Origin: Brasenia schreberi
Taxonomy: Eukaryota > Streptophyta > Magnoliopsida > Nymphaeales > Cabombaceae
Reading direction: 5' to 3'
Assembly (NCBI GenBank): GCA_036023115.1
Contig: JAYKKT010000059.1
Coordinates: 4,130,001 to 4,194,000 of the forward strand
DNA length: 64,000 bases
The notes beneath the pieces were generated by a model, which was given only the letters and a program-made list of their open reading frames with translations, ran no database searches and was not told where the DNA came from. The position numbers and the translations under genes were made by a program. This document shows positions 26,101-37,859 of the stretch, piece after piece; position 1 is the stretch's first letter, and every line of letters starts with the position of its first letter.

Positions 26101-29100
26101 CAAAGTGCCATTAATGAAATATAATTTAAAGGCACCTTTAAAAACACAACTAAGGACAGAATTAAGAACAAAAATTAAACACTAATGACAGCCCTAAGAA
26201 AGACAAAAATAATACAACAAAAAACAACAACTAAGAGACAATTAAGAATTCAATCCTTCAACAAAAAATATGGTTTATATACTTTTCTGATTTGGTTAAC
26301 TTTCCTAAACTAATACTAACATGTATTTCTATTAGAAAACTTACAGAAATAAATTTTCCATCTATTTTTTATATCATCACATAAACCACTCTAACCAAAA
26401 ACCAAGTCTAAAACTAAGCCTTCTTCTACACTATGGTGGGTTAACTAAATGGACTCAAAGTTGCTAATCTGCTTGATTTTATATTATATTTGCATTTAAA
26501 CAGGCAAGATATCCTTTTATCATTTCCTTTCAGCACTTTGAAAACTTCCTCTCACTCTAAGTGTTCACCATAACTGGAGCTCATCTGGTCATTCTACAAA
26601 TTATCTAAACCACCTAAGCACCTCTCCCTCATTTTTGTCTTCTATTGGTGTCATAAAACCACTCTATTGTATGAAATGATTTTGAACCCTCCTTTTCTAA
26701 TCAAGTATAAGCGAGGTTGCCTTTCAAAAGGTTCATACGTGTTAGATTTTACACAATCATTCAATAAATTTGCCTCAAATTTTAAAAAAGTGAGGCATAT
26801 GTTTTTTGTACGAACCACTTTATTGAATCAAAATATCATTCTCATGTCCCCGATATTGGAAAATATAAATATAAGTTACATACCGGAGCATTCCCATATG
26901 TCTTCAAGAATGACCACGTAGATGTTTGCAAATCGAATTCCTTCACTGACATGGTAAAATAAAAGCAATTGTGATTTATTTAGAAACATTTGTGAAGAAA
27001 ATTAGATAATTATGGATGAACTATACCTGTTACTGTTTCAGAATGGTCTTTAGCATGCCCAGCTACAGAGAGCAGTTTATTTCCCCATGATATCTTCAAG
27101 GAAAAATTGCTAGAAGTATTAATTGTTCTGAATAAAAACATGTGAATCATGCAGTAGAAGAAATCCTTAATAGTTCAAGGTCCAAACAGATTGAATCAAA
27201 CTTCCTCTAATAAACATAAAAAGATTCCTAGAGTGAATCAGATCATACCAAAACTTACCAGAGAGTGACCCGCACAAGGAGCTAAGAGCACATGGGCTCG
27301 AGATTCTTGAGGTTCTATTGTCGACTTAGATTCAACCTTGGACCATGTCAGTGTTTTCAAGTCCAGAACCTGCCACAGCTCAGTGACCACTTAGCGCGTG
27401 AGGACCATAAACTCCATATAGTTGTATTTCACAAATAGACACTAAGAGACAAGGAAAAAAGATTTAAGATGTTTATGCACGGTGCACACAGAGGAGTTCC
27501 TATTTCCAACTGCACTCCAGTATAATGCATCTTAATGATTCCCATAGCTAACCAAACTTTCTTAAGATTTTCACAGCATGCTCCAAATTGAAATAAAAAA
27601 AGAATACTTCAATCTGCAACTAGAATCATTTTAATCATATATTCCAAGATAGCAATGTGCCACATATGTCCTTAATATGATTTAATGAACATTACCCTGT
27701 CTCTATGTATTATTGTGACAGGTTACCTGAAGATCATTAAGATAACGACCGATATGATTTCCACCAAAAACATACATTTTGTCCTGGACTATTGCAGCTC
27801 CATGCTGAAAAAAACAGCAGGAAGAATTCAACAGGAATCATGAGAAAATAGATTGATAGAAAAAAGGCATAACCATGTGGTAACAAGTGCAAAAATCAGA
27901 CCTCATAACGACCTTTTGGGAGTTGACCAAATATTGAGGGTGCAACCCATTTGTCATAAACACCAACCAACCCAAATCCTTCCAAAATGGCATCTTTAGC
28001 TTGTGTCTCTAGAACCCCGTTTTCTGCAGGAATGGTCTTTGGTACATCAAAAGAATCCGTATTTGATGAGACCGGCTGTGATGCTGGATTCTGTGTATAC
28101 CACAAAAACCATCAAGAGAAAATATAACACATTTACAGAATGAAAGCCAAAGCAGTTAACTCATTTAAGAATTTCTGATGGATACATGCCACAAACCACA
28201 TCCACAGCGATGGAATTGGATTGTACATTTTTTAGTCAAATAACAATTAGCATTTCAGAATGTCAACGACAAACATGATAACGCCAATTACTATACAAAG
28301 AATATGAAGAAACTTTTCACATTGAGTTCAATCATGATACCAATATCTAGTTCTTTCTAGCGGAGGAGGGCTAAAGCAATCAATAGGGTAGCATCTGATT
28401 AGCACTTAGAGACAAATGCAAATACAATATAAGGGGAAAAGAATTTTAAAACCCTTATCAGTCTCCAAAACTCACGTCCATTTCCACATCCACAACAGGC
28501 TCAACAACAAAATCCTGCACTCGTGAATACCAAGCTGGCTCTTCTTCCTACAGTCAGAAAGAGATCGTACTGTCAACAGCTGTAAAAAATGTAGAAAATG
28601 AAGAATTTTTCTTGAATCTGTATTAAAAACAACCTCCAGAATTTTTACAAACAGGCGCATTGCTTCAGTTTGTGCCATATTTCCAAGCCCATTCCAGCTG
28701 TAAGAAACACAATTCTTCAAATACACGAATGAAGCATGTAAAGAAGCATTATACAAAATTGTCAAGATGCATGACAGCATATTGCAAACACGTATTGTGA
28801 GGTTAAGAACAAGGGAACCCCTTAATTTGGGAATTGTCGTGAAGTTCAGCATGCATAAGCACAAGAATGAAACCCGTTGACTAGAGAATTCTCGAGAAGG
28901 ATGACACTCAAAAGGAATAATCATTTAACAAAGACAGACAACACTCATAATTTCGTGATAAAGCAGTACTTCGACTGACTAACCTCGTCCATTTGTTGCT
29001 CTCCACCGGATTCCACCCCTTAGGTTTAGGGACCGTGCAAGGTCCCACGGTCGCCTGAAAGTATAAGATAAACAATGCATCTAAGTTATACATTCCTTTA

Positions 29101-29581
29101 TCACACAAACCGAAACAAAGTCAAAACTAATCCAATATGCAGATCTAAGCATCCACACGCATCTCCAACGCCATAACGCAAAATTCAACAGAGACTCAGA
29201 TGTGAATGTTTCTATCATTTCTCCGCGCATCGAAATGAATGTCCAAGATCTCAACCCGATCCATGAATAAGTACCAGAAAATGTCGATAACTCTCGAAAA
29301 CCGACAAACTCACTGTGAATCTGAAGCAACAGGCAGTGAGAGAGATTTTTCATGCTGATGCAACATATAAAACAGTAGATCGAATCTCAATTCATCATAA
29401 ATCTAGTGAAATAAACGTGATCTCCTACTTGCTGGAAGAGTCCGTAGAGCAAGAGGGCGACGTCGTCCGGTAAGCGGGAAATCACACCCTTCTTGCCGGA
29501 GTTCTGAGCTCCTTCTCCGAATCCCACGTAGGTGGCAGCGGCGTAGAACCTATCCAGATAGGCGAGTCCGGCGCTTGCCAT
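11116..29581 (-). CDS. ACBP4: Acyl-CoA-binding domain protein with kelch repeats (ACBP4/ACBP5 type), complete
   Basis: Eighteen exons, high to low: 29429-29581, 28984-29054, 28634-28697, 28476-28547, 27902-28090, 27727-27804, 27259-27369, 27027-27093, 26884-26945, 23971-24110, 22715-22841, 22518-22632, 13233-13321, 12379-12462, 12114-12296, 11625-11780, 11489-11548 and 11116-11271. All phases join, giving 658 aa, close to the ~668 aa I recall for Arabidopsis ACBP4. Residues ~8-110 form the acyl-CoA-binding domain (RFYAAATYVGF, EAMRLFVKILEEEEPAWYSR). Residues ~180-475 hold kelch motifs (YVFGGNHIGRYLNDLQVLDL, LVLFGGEDNKRSLLNDLHIL, LLIFGGGSHATCLNDLHVLD). Residues ~490-650 form a coiled coil ending GLFGWLA. 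Family role: cytosolic binding and transport of long-chain acyl-CoA esters. A second ATG lies in frame upstream (29608); 29581 fits the family better. Intron 16 has a GC donor. ACBP4 and ACBP5 are close paralogues, so the symbol denotes the type. Confidence 0.95.
15181..16333. mobile_element. Non-autonomous hAT-like DNA element with CGTATCG arrays
   Basis: A 1153-bp insertion in LINE A. Terminal inverted repeats read CAGTGTTGTCCG at the left and CAGTGTTATCCG on the opposite strand at the right. The flanking 8-bp target duplication is GATTCAGG (15173-15180) and GATTTAGG (16334-16341). Subterminal regions are packed with CGTATCG/CGATACG units in both orientations, including a short tandem (TATCG)n near 15235-15266. 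The interior is A+T-rich with poly-A tracts; no transposase was recognised. An 8-bp duplication and CAGTG ends fit the hAT superfamily. LINE A reads continuously across it when it is removed. Confidence 0.85.
17116..20393 (-). mobile_element. RTE LINE B, full length, inserted inverted into LINE A
   Basis: The 3' tail is at the left (AACAACAACTAAGCC at ~17130) and the 5' end at ~20393 (GCCCATGTAAGGGATC). The endonuclease ORF spans 19589-20278 (229 aa: GSWNIGTLSGKL, LQETKWVGEK, YAPQVGLED). RT segments lie at 18654-19247, 18012-18467 (MPEEWRACTLIPVYKNKGDI) and 17769-17981 (FANDIVLVEES). It contains stops and frameshifts. Compared with an intact copy, about 25 bp of LINE A appears lost at the insertion point and no clear target duplication is seen. 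Confidence 0.88.
23040..23142 (-). mobile_element. tRNA-derived SINE
   Basis: On the minus strand an A-box-like TTAGCTCACCTGG and a B-box-like GAGTTCGAAGCCC are spaced as in tRNA-derived SINEs. The element ends TGTAACAAAAAAAG. It lies in intron 10 of the acyl-CoA-binding gene. A related copy is at 61238-61345. Confidence 0.65.
24480..26375 (-). mobile_element. RTE LINE C, 5'-truncated, with a ~350-bp internal insert
   Basis: The 3' tail is at 24480 (ACAACAACAACACC). The RT segments at 25514-25750 and 25127-25363 (HQGSTLSSYLF, FANDIVLVEES) lead to a truncated 5' end near 26375. Perfect 13-bp target duplications flank it (ATCACATAAACCA at 24467-24479 and 26376-26388). An unrelated insert of about 350 bp occupies ~25922-26269. 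It begins near TGAATTTGACAAAG and ends near CCTTCA, possibly an LTR fragment; I could not classify it. The element is in intron 9 of the acyl-CoA-binding gene, in the sense orientation of that gene. Confidence 0.87.
26400..26660 (-). mobile_element. Highly degenerate LINE 3' remnant
   Basis: Faint similarity to the family 3' end (AACTAAGCCTTCTTCTACAC near 26415; CTCATTTTTGTCTTCTATTGG near 26630), adjacent to LINE C. It is much more decayed than LINE C, so it is an older copy. Confidence 0.5.
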
Positions 29582-29867
29582 CGCCGTTCCTTTCTTCCTC
29601 TTCTTCACAGGCCTACAACGGGGAGAGAGAGAGAGAGAGAGGGTCCAGGCGCGGCGACTCCCGCGATTGATGATGCCGTATTCGCATTATAGTTAATTGT
29701 TTGTATTTGTTATTACAGAAAAACGCACAAACTATATATAGTTACACGAAGGCGTCCTAACCTTTCACATTTACACTCAGCTCAGAGTTATCCACCTGAC
29801 TAAAGTCGTCTTAGGTGGGTGGAAGAACTCCAGTCTTGACTAGAAACCCATACCCAGCACAACGAAC

Positions 29868-29975
29868 ATTGGCTCTCCTGTTTAGGGTGTTCACTCACAA
29901 GTTGAAGGTCATGAGTTTGATGCCAGGGCATGCATATGGCTTCGGCCCCTTCATTGTACCAAAAGAATATGGTAC
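29868..29975 (+). mobile_element. SINE-like, tRNA-derived repeat
   Basis: An A-box-like TTGGCTCTCCTGTTTAGG and a B-box-like GGTCATGAGTTTGATGCC are followed by GGGCATGCATATGG and a tail-like CATTGTACCAAAAGAATA. It shares this order with 50348-50440. Confidence 0.55.
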
Positions 29976-31092
29976 CAAAGTTAGGAGGGGTTTCCACCAC
30001 CTATCGGCTTAATCCTTTAACCAACCTATCTAAATAGGTTTCATCAATCTAATGTATCAAAACCAAACCCGTACATCCTAGGCCTTGATCAAAGGCTGTC
30101 TTTTCACCCAGAGCGTTCTCATTGTAGAGCTCTCTGATGCCTACTCGCAGCTGGCTAGCTCGGTTATTGGAGGAGGGGAGGGTGCATGCTACATGGCTTC
30201 ATTCCCCATTGTAACAGAAGAAAAGAAAAAAGCATCTCCAACTTGAAGGTCTCATGAGACTATGTGTTTGATATAAGGTTTCAAGAGAATTGGATCTGAT
30301 TTTTGCTATCAATTCCAAGTTCGATTTCACATTTGCAAACCCAATTTGTGTTAAAAAATTCTGTACTAGTAAAGGAGTGGGCCACGAGAATTGAACTCAA
30401 GGACTTCACATGAAAACCCAAGTATCTCTTTTTTTCACATGAAAACCCACACATCTTCTCTCTCATGCTGCTACTCAGCCCCTTGCAAAAATTTAAACAT
30501 CAGTTCCACTCACAAATCAAACACAAAACCATCATTCTTCAAAACCATGATTACAATCCCAAGTACATCAAGGTCTGCAGTTCCAAGAGCCTAGCACCAT
30601 GAATCAAACACACCTTAAAGCCTAAATAGGCATTGCTAGGTCCCGGGTTCGGACTGAAAACCCTTCAAATTAGGTTTTGGACGTGGACTGTTTGTGTGGG
30701 TAGGCTCGATTTTGATTCTGGTTTTGGGATCCGAAAAGCAATATCATGACAAGATTGACCTATCATACTCATAGATGCAGCCCAAAGCAATGCCTGAAAA
30801 GAGAGATGATTGGAGTAAGGCTCAAGTCACTTCGCAAGGAAGCTGAACAAAATGATGTATTTCTTCTTTTCGATAGGCAAGGTTGGGTTAGAGAGACCCC
30901 TACCAACTGCAAATCTTGTGTATTGAACTAATGACATTCCAGTTGAAGGTTCAATGCTTTATTGTCAAGAAGACACCAAAGAATCAAGTGCACCAAGCTA
31001 AGTTAGAAGACTGTCATTTTCATTTTCATCTTCATTTTCTTTTTCTTTTTCTTTTTCAGGCTCCACACAAGGATTGAAGTTTTGTCCATGTG

Positions 31093-31312
31093 GAATAGAC
31101 AACAACTAATCCTCTTTTTTCATACTAGATGGGGTTTGCTACATGAATTCTTTGTTTCCCCAAAATCCTATCATGTGTCATGCTAGCAGTTAACTCAATA
31201 TAAACTAGATCATTCTTTATTACTTCTTTTCAAAAATATTCTTTATTGTTTCTTTTCAGCACTTTTGTGGTCATTCTCTTCCTCTTTAAACTTTTGTGAT
31301 CATTCTAGTCCA
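31093..31312 (-). mobile_element. LINE 3'-end fragment
   Basis: Matches the last ~200 bp of the RTE family on the minus strand (ACAACAACTAATCC, then CATACTAGATGGGGTTTGCT). It is 5'-truncated with a small internal duplication around 31216-31260. Confidence 0.75.
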
Positions 31313-31572
31313 AGTGGAATAGCTCTACATAAAATTGAAATATTGATTTACATATTACAGATACATTCAGACTACTGAGAATCCTAGTAGCCTTCTCATG
31401 CTTCAATCTTTGAAACAAAACCAATAGAAGCTTGACTCACCAATATAACTTCCATGGAGATATATTTATCATATAAACAAAGTGTCATATGATCCAGAAA
31501 AACATTGAAGTTGTCAGCTTACATATAATACAGTGCAAATAATGTTATTGTTTTGCTAATTTAAGCGCAAAG

Positions 31573-34500
31573 TCAGCTGCATGCAATTTGCCTCTGCTTG
31601 GTAATTTTGTCCAAGTTTTCCAAAACTAAAGATGTAAGACTTCTGTCTTCCACTCGAATATCAGAATCAAGCCTGAAATATTTCCAGTCAACTTAGTAGT
31701 TATTAAAACAGTTCTGATTGAGAAATCTAAAACAAAAGTATGTCCATTTATTTGCTTCACATAAAACAGCAATGCTTACTAACCCTGGATCGAGTACCAA
31801 CTTCTCAAATTCTCTTATAGCCCAACTGGCAGCATACAATGCCATTTTTCCCACCTGAACAAGAAGACAAAAATGAGGAGACAGAATAACCTTGGTGTTC
31901 ATAAGACCGATGAAGTATAGATACCCCGTTGGATGATAATACCTCCAAAGCGTGCTTCTTAGCTTCATGATCTTTTGGTAGACAACGGATTTCTTGCAAA
32001 ATCCTTACAGACTCTAACAAGCTTTCAGGGGATAAAAACTCCAACCTAAGATGAACGGTAGACTGAAAATTCAAATATACAAGGAGATTTAGATGAACGA
32101 CAAGAGAAAAAGGAAAGAAACCATTCAATCAATGCCATTGATAAGGAGATGACAAACTTCAGCGTTCTATATGCAACAACTAGAGCAATTCATCGTGGTA
32201 GTAGAGAGTATTTGTAAAAGAAACCTAACCTGTAGATTCCTGACTTGGAATGCACATCCAGCTGGAACAAACACCGCCTCACCTACATGTTGCTCAAAAA
32301 CCCATGGCTCTACATCTGAGACATAAATGCATAGCATCAGATTTAAAAAGTAGCACTGGGTAAATCATGGAACAGAATTGCCATAAGTTCATGAGCATAA
32401 TTGCTGAAGTTCAATGAAGTCTCAACCCGAATACAGGCACATATATGAAGTACAAGAACTGAAGAAAAAAGTTTCTTGGTATTATATCATATATCAGAAG
32501 AAAAAGAAAATTGTTGATACCCTTTTAATGTTTTAACTAAAGATTCTAAACATTGCCTTCCATATGCAGTCGTCAAAATGTAAAAATCCTTACTGAATTC
32601 TTCCTTTAGCTTTCTCTTATGGTCTTCATTCAGAAAAATTATTTGATCATAGACGGGATGCATGACCTGAGATCCGGATGGAAAGAAAGGTTAGTCAGAG
32701 AGTTTACAGGTCACATACAAAAAACATCTAGATGAAGCTAAGAGGAGACTAGTGTTAATGAACTTACAGCATCATTTGACAGAGCACCGCGATTTCTAAA
32801 TTCTTTCCAGTGAAGTTTCAAATATTCATTCAACTTATCAACATCCTGTCGACGAAAAACCTCCCAGTGAACTCCAGCATGCTGCTTCTCTACAGCATCA
32901 ATCCTTTCACTTGAACTGGCTTTGTTCCCCCGAATTGCATGATCATCCATGCTCTCCAAACCTTTCCCATTTAAGTCGGAGACATTTCCATTCAGTTTAC
33001 CCTGTTCTGAAGTTGCAAACTCGGTTGATTTCTCTTTCTCATTTTGGCTTTCGGTAGCTTCAGAAGGTTTCCCCTCTCCAAAGTTATCCTTTACATCCAT
33101 AGCCCTAAAAGTCTTTTGTATCTTCTCAATTTTTGCCCTCTGCCATCCTTGGAACTTGACTTCAGATGTGTGCATCAATAGATGGACCTAACATAATTAA
33201 AAGTATGTCAAAGCATATGAGAGAGAGATATTGTAGATGAAGATGACGCTATCATAGTCCAATTTCTAATTCAATTAACTAGATCTTTTACCATTACCAG
33301 TTATAACGATTCTGAGATCATTCATTTAGTGTCTAGAGGAAGATTCAAAATGAAAAGTCACTTACAACATCATCACTGTTGACATGGAGATTTGTCACTG
33401 AATCACCTCTTCCTAGTTCTTCATATGTGCCATAAGAAATGGAAACTTTGGGCTCAAAGTTGACCCTAGATGATCCTGAGGGCAGCTTGGCGGACAGATT
33501 AAGAACACCCCATTTAGAATGAACGTATTCAAGTAGGGGCAATGAACTAATAAATTCAGCTCTTTGATACAGCAAAAATTCTTCCAAGGCTTGCAAAGAT
33601 GGCCAATCCTTTAGTTTTAACATTTGTGGCCAACCATTTTCGTGGATGCGACCCTCAGTGTAACCTTTGAAGAACTGACCAAGTTCAATATCAACCTGCC
33701 ATGTGAAGGCACCACCGTAAGCCATAGAGGTCTCATGATAAATTTTAGTTATACAAGATATGCATAAATACAAGGTGAAGATGAAAATAGAAGTGAAACT
33801 CGACTACGAATTACCAAATGCAGTCCATGAATAGTAGGTTTGTTAAAATACGTGCAAGTATGTATTATTTTCCTTTTTTGTTGATAGGCTTACTCAAAGT
33901 AGACCCCTGAGGGTATTTAAACCCAAGAACTCTCGGTTGAAAGTTGCACCTCCATCAACACATACACGCTGTTTGTCATGAGAGGAAGAAAGTTAAATCC
34001 AGTGCTCCTGGATCATTTTCCCAACAACTCCAAAACTAAGTTCATTCAAATCCTTCCAAGACACAATAGCGAAGGGAACTCGCATCCCCTGCATAATAAC
34101 CCAGACCCTAATCACCCTGTAGTTATAACAATTAGTCTCCCTTAGAAGGTTAAATTCAAACAGGTACTTCAACGGTAAAGAGGCAGGCCGTAGAACATGT
34201 CTTAACTTCTTGTATTTAAAAGGAAGAAATTGTGCAATTAACTAACAGAGCATATACCTACTACTGCTACTTCTACCATTCGTACATGCAGCGCTTTTCT
34301 ATCACTTTCTATCCTTGCATAAGAAACTCTTTTTCTCTATAAAAAGATCAAGGAATTGTTATTTGAAAACTTTAATGTACGCTTGCACATAAAATAATGA
34401 GCCTAGAAATTGAGTTTTGCATACATGAAGAAGGCAAGAAAGCAAAATGTACTGATTTTCTGTAATTTCATAACTTTTCATAGTAGTCACAGTACCTAAA

Positions 34501-37500
34501 TCATGTTCATAATTTTAAAATTTACACTTTGGTTGTGTTGTGATTGATTAATTCTTCTATGTCAATATTCTATTTATTTCAACGGAGCAATTAGGCCTTC
34601 CCTTGAAATGCTCAACCAGTATGTGCAAGTTGTTGAATCGGTATGACTCTTTATATGTGAGAATGAATTTTGAATAACTAAAATTGCAATGCACATGACA
34701 GAGCAATGCAACCATAGGAGATCAAATTCTGAATAATTGGAACTCAACTTGGATCATTGTTAAAGGACCAACAGCTGAAAAGGTCTTGAGTCTTACATGT
34801 ATAAAAATCATAGATTGATTTAGAAAACTTCAAAGAAGCATTTACAGCTAGCAATTAAACCTATAACATATAGACACAGAAAATATACGTTGTTCAAGCC
34901 ATTTCATGGGGTTTGAAAGTTGTGACAATTTCTACTGTTGATCTCAATCCTTTTAAAGTCCCTGCTACATATTGGCTTTTGGTGATGAGGTAGATTTCAT
35001 GTTGTCTTGATGCTCTGAAAACAGCGTTACAGTCATTTGCCAGAAAATTTGCTGAAATGGCCTGTTAATACAGGTCTGTCCAGTAAAGTGATTTGTAAAA
35101 TGTAGTATCCATCCATTGCCCTATCTAGTATGGGAAAAGGCTTAGTTGTTGTTGTTGTTGTTAGTATCCATCCATTGCTACGAATTACCAAAACCCAATG
35201 TCTAGTGGTGGTTGCATGAGGTTTGAAAGTTGTGTCTTGTGACAATTTCTTGAACTGTTGATCTCAATCCTTTTAAAGTTCTTGCTACATATTGGCTTTT
35301 GGTGACGAGGTAGATTTCGTGTCGCCTTGACTCTCTGAAAATACCATCACAGCCATTTGCCAGAAAATTTGCTGAAATGACCTGTTTATAAATGCAGTAT
35401 CCATCCATTGGCTCCCATATACAAAAGTTTCTGGTCCCGCTTCAAACAACATAGTTTTACATATATGGACAAACATCTCATGTTCCAGATATCAAAGTTG
35501 CCATACCTTGAGTGCAGTTCGATATAAAAGCAGCTTAAAGTTGATAAGAACATTCTCAAAGTGTAAGAGAGGAAGAGAAAGGGAGGACAAAGGACATATT
35601 TTTTAACAAGAAGAACATAAAATGTACCTCAGACCAGTCCAAGCAGTCTATGGCCTTCACAACTCTGTTGCCGTCTTTCAGTTTCTCATCTGCTGTTTCA
35701 CGAATACCTCGCCATATATCCATTGGATTCCAGTATGAGGCTGATGAGCTAGAGAACACATCTCTGACAATAATCGGTTCACCTCTAACCCAATGCGTCT
35801 GGAAATGATTAAAACCTTCAGAATTTATATCATGAGATGATGGGCAGTACAAGACCTTGTCACTGTCATCATTCTCCTGTGCTGATTTGCAGACTTGGAG
35901 ATCTAACTCATCAGGTTTGGGTATCCTACCACCTAGGCATGCGATGCAAGAGACTGAATCTTCAATGGGATTGATCTTGCAACCACCAACTATTTCTTCA
36001 GCATATTTCTGCAGTTTCATGAGCCAATTTAGTTTAAACACTCCCCGCAGATCTAACATCTGATAATTACTTCCACCACATTTCGTTGAGGGGCATGGAA
36101 TGCTTCCATCATTATTCAGAGTCCAATCCGGAAATAAATGAGAAAAATCAATAGCAAGTTTATCAATGTCAGAATAAGACTGTCCTGTGGTCATTCCATG
36201 TTGTTCAGGAGGTTCCTGTTTGGTGGCCTCCTCTTTCCCTTTATCAACAAAACTGTCTTTTGTCATTTCCTTTCCATAAACGACTTGGGACATCTTCCTA
36301 AGATCTTGACAACAAGTGAGGCACAAGTCGAAGGCACAATTTGTGCAATGACGATGATAATCAATGATTGGCATTCCGCAGCAGTCACTGGCCGAAAAAC
36401 CAAACTAAGTAAGCTTTACAAGGATTCTGATCCTATGCTAAGCTAACTTTTTGATATTTAGACACAATAAATGCATGGATGAAGCTTAATACAATACCAG
36501 CATAGCTCTTCATCTGTACTTAATCTCACCCTGGGAACTTCTAGATTGACACCTAAGGAAAAGAAATATTAAGAAACCTCAGAGGGTCAGTATTCACATA
36601 ATTTGAGAGAGATTGAACGCTCACCCTGTAGCTTCTTTTCCATCTCCATTTCAAATGACTGCTCCTGATGAATCTGCTTCAGCACAGGAAGCACAAACAA
36701 AAGAAGACGATGAAGATACTGCAACTTATCCTTTGCTGCTATCTCACGGATCTTGATCTGAAACCAAAATTCAAAACAACATTTAACTGTTACCAGTTCA
36801 TGGAAATTGCAGCAAAATAACGAAAATAAAGCTACACTAAATGAATGCACAACTATGCAAAAGATGGTTAAGCAATCATGAGAATTGAATTGATCAGGGA
36901 AAATACCTTTACTAGATTGTCCCCAGACAGACATATTCTGCAATTACAATTTCCACGGCATACAGGGCAGGCCTTTTGAATGTCCTCTTCGGTAATATCA
37001 GGATACCTGTGATGTAGGAAAAATAAAATAAGAAAACAACTTCAAAAGCAATGACCACTGAATCCGTAAACTTACATGAATAACATAAAGCTCACAAACC
37101 ATTTAGAAATGCAACCAGTACAATAACCCTTCCTTTCACATCTCAAACACCAGATTACCCTCCCCTTGTCATTCCTCCTACACTGATGACAACTCTGCCC
37201 ACTAGCCTCTCCAGAAGAATCTGTGCTTCTTCCCGAGTGCTCCTACAGATCAAATGTGCTTTATTCAGTGAAAGATCATTAAATTTGCAAGGTAATAAAA
37301 GAACCTGCAAAAATTAAAATTAAAGAAGAGAACACACCATGAAGGCCTTTCTTATAAGGCTTTTCTGGCTTTTGCTTCTTGATGAGGAACCAGACGTGCC
37401 TGATTTGTAAACAAACTTAATTCGGTTACTGTCTTCCAGACCCACATCTTTTGGCGTCTTCTCAATGAACTTCTGAGGCATACAAGTAGCAGAACCTTTA

Positions 37501-37859
37501 ACGTGTACAGCATCTGGAGAACTCAGCACGTGCTTTTTTGAAGACTTCTTAGTCGAGACATATTCCAGCCCTTCCTTTGTGCTTAGCAGAGGTGTATCCA
37601 GCTCATCCTTTTTCCTTTCTAGGTAAATATCAGAATCATCAGGGGACTTCCTTTTTCCTTTCTTCAGGCTCGCTCGTAGTGCAGAGTTTGCTGCCCTTTT
37701 CTTTGCCTGAATGTAGTGCTTCTCACACACCGTTTTATCCGGCATCGACAAAGCAGTACACCTCCATTGTTTACCATCGGATCTCTTGCACCGTAAATCC
37801 TCCGGAATGCCAACATTATCCTCAATGTTATTAGATGATGATTTATGATGATCCATCAC
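31573..37859 (-). CDS. JMJ24: JMJ24-type WRC/RING-like/JmjC protein, complete
   Basis: Thirteen exons: 37338-37859, 37100-37242, 36907-37006, 36625-36757, 36498-36552, 35628-36387, 33366-33695, 32768-33187, 32594-32666, 32230-32315, 31943-32062, 31784-31854 and 31573-31672. Phases join, giving 970 aa. Residues ~18-60 are a WRC domain (LRCKRSDGKQWRCTALSMPD). Cys-rich RING-like fingers follow (from C192, CHQC; CPVCRGNCNCRIC; DYHRHCTNCAFDLCLTCC). The JmjC domain spans ~540-910. The iron site is altered: H675-V-N677 replaces HxD, and F868 (GCAFQVRN) replaces the last His. As I recall, JMJ24 carries the same changes, which separates this gene from the active demethylase IBM1/JMJ25. Arabidopsis JMJ24 has been reported to act as an E3 ligase on CMT3, in the nucleus. 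MM at the start offers two ATGs; a leader intron (~37903-38670) is likely. Confidence 0.93.
34906..35420. repeat. Imperfect tandem duplication in a JMJ24-type intron
   Basis: Unit 1 (~34906-35119) and unit 2 (~35213-35418) share long stretches (CTGTTGATCTCAATCC, CATATTGGCTTTTGGTGA, TTTGCCAGAAAATTTGCTGA) and end in GTATCCATCCATTG. Unit 1 carries the LINE-tail insertion; unit 2 does not. Confidence 0.85.
35120..35161 (+). mobile_element. 42-bp LINE-tail-only insertion with a perfect 17-bp target duplication
   Basis: The insert holds only the last bases of the RTE family (CTAGTATGGGAAAAGGCTTA plus TTG repeats). It is flanked by TAGTATCCATCCATTGC at 35103-35119 and 35162-35178. The homologous unit at about 35397-35411 lacks the insert and gives the empty-site form. 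Confidence 0.9.

Larger units (their letters stand above)
29582..31572. other. Intergenic region between the acyl-CoA-binding gene (5') and the JMJ24-type gene (3')
   Basis: It holds the acyl-CoA-binding gene leader with a GA microsatellite (29619-29642), one clear and one doubtful SINE-like segment (29868-29975; 30108-30230), and a LINE 3' fragment (31093-31312). The remainder (30260-31080) shows no supported gene. The JMJ24-type 3' UTR should lie just below 31573. Confidence 0.6.
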
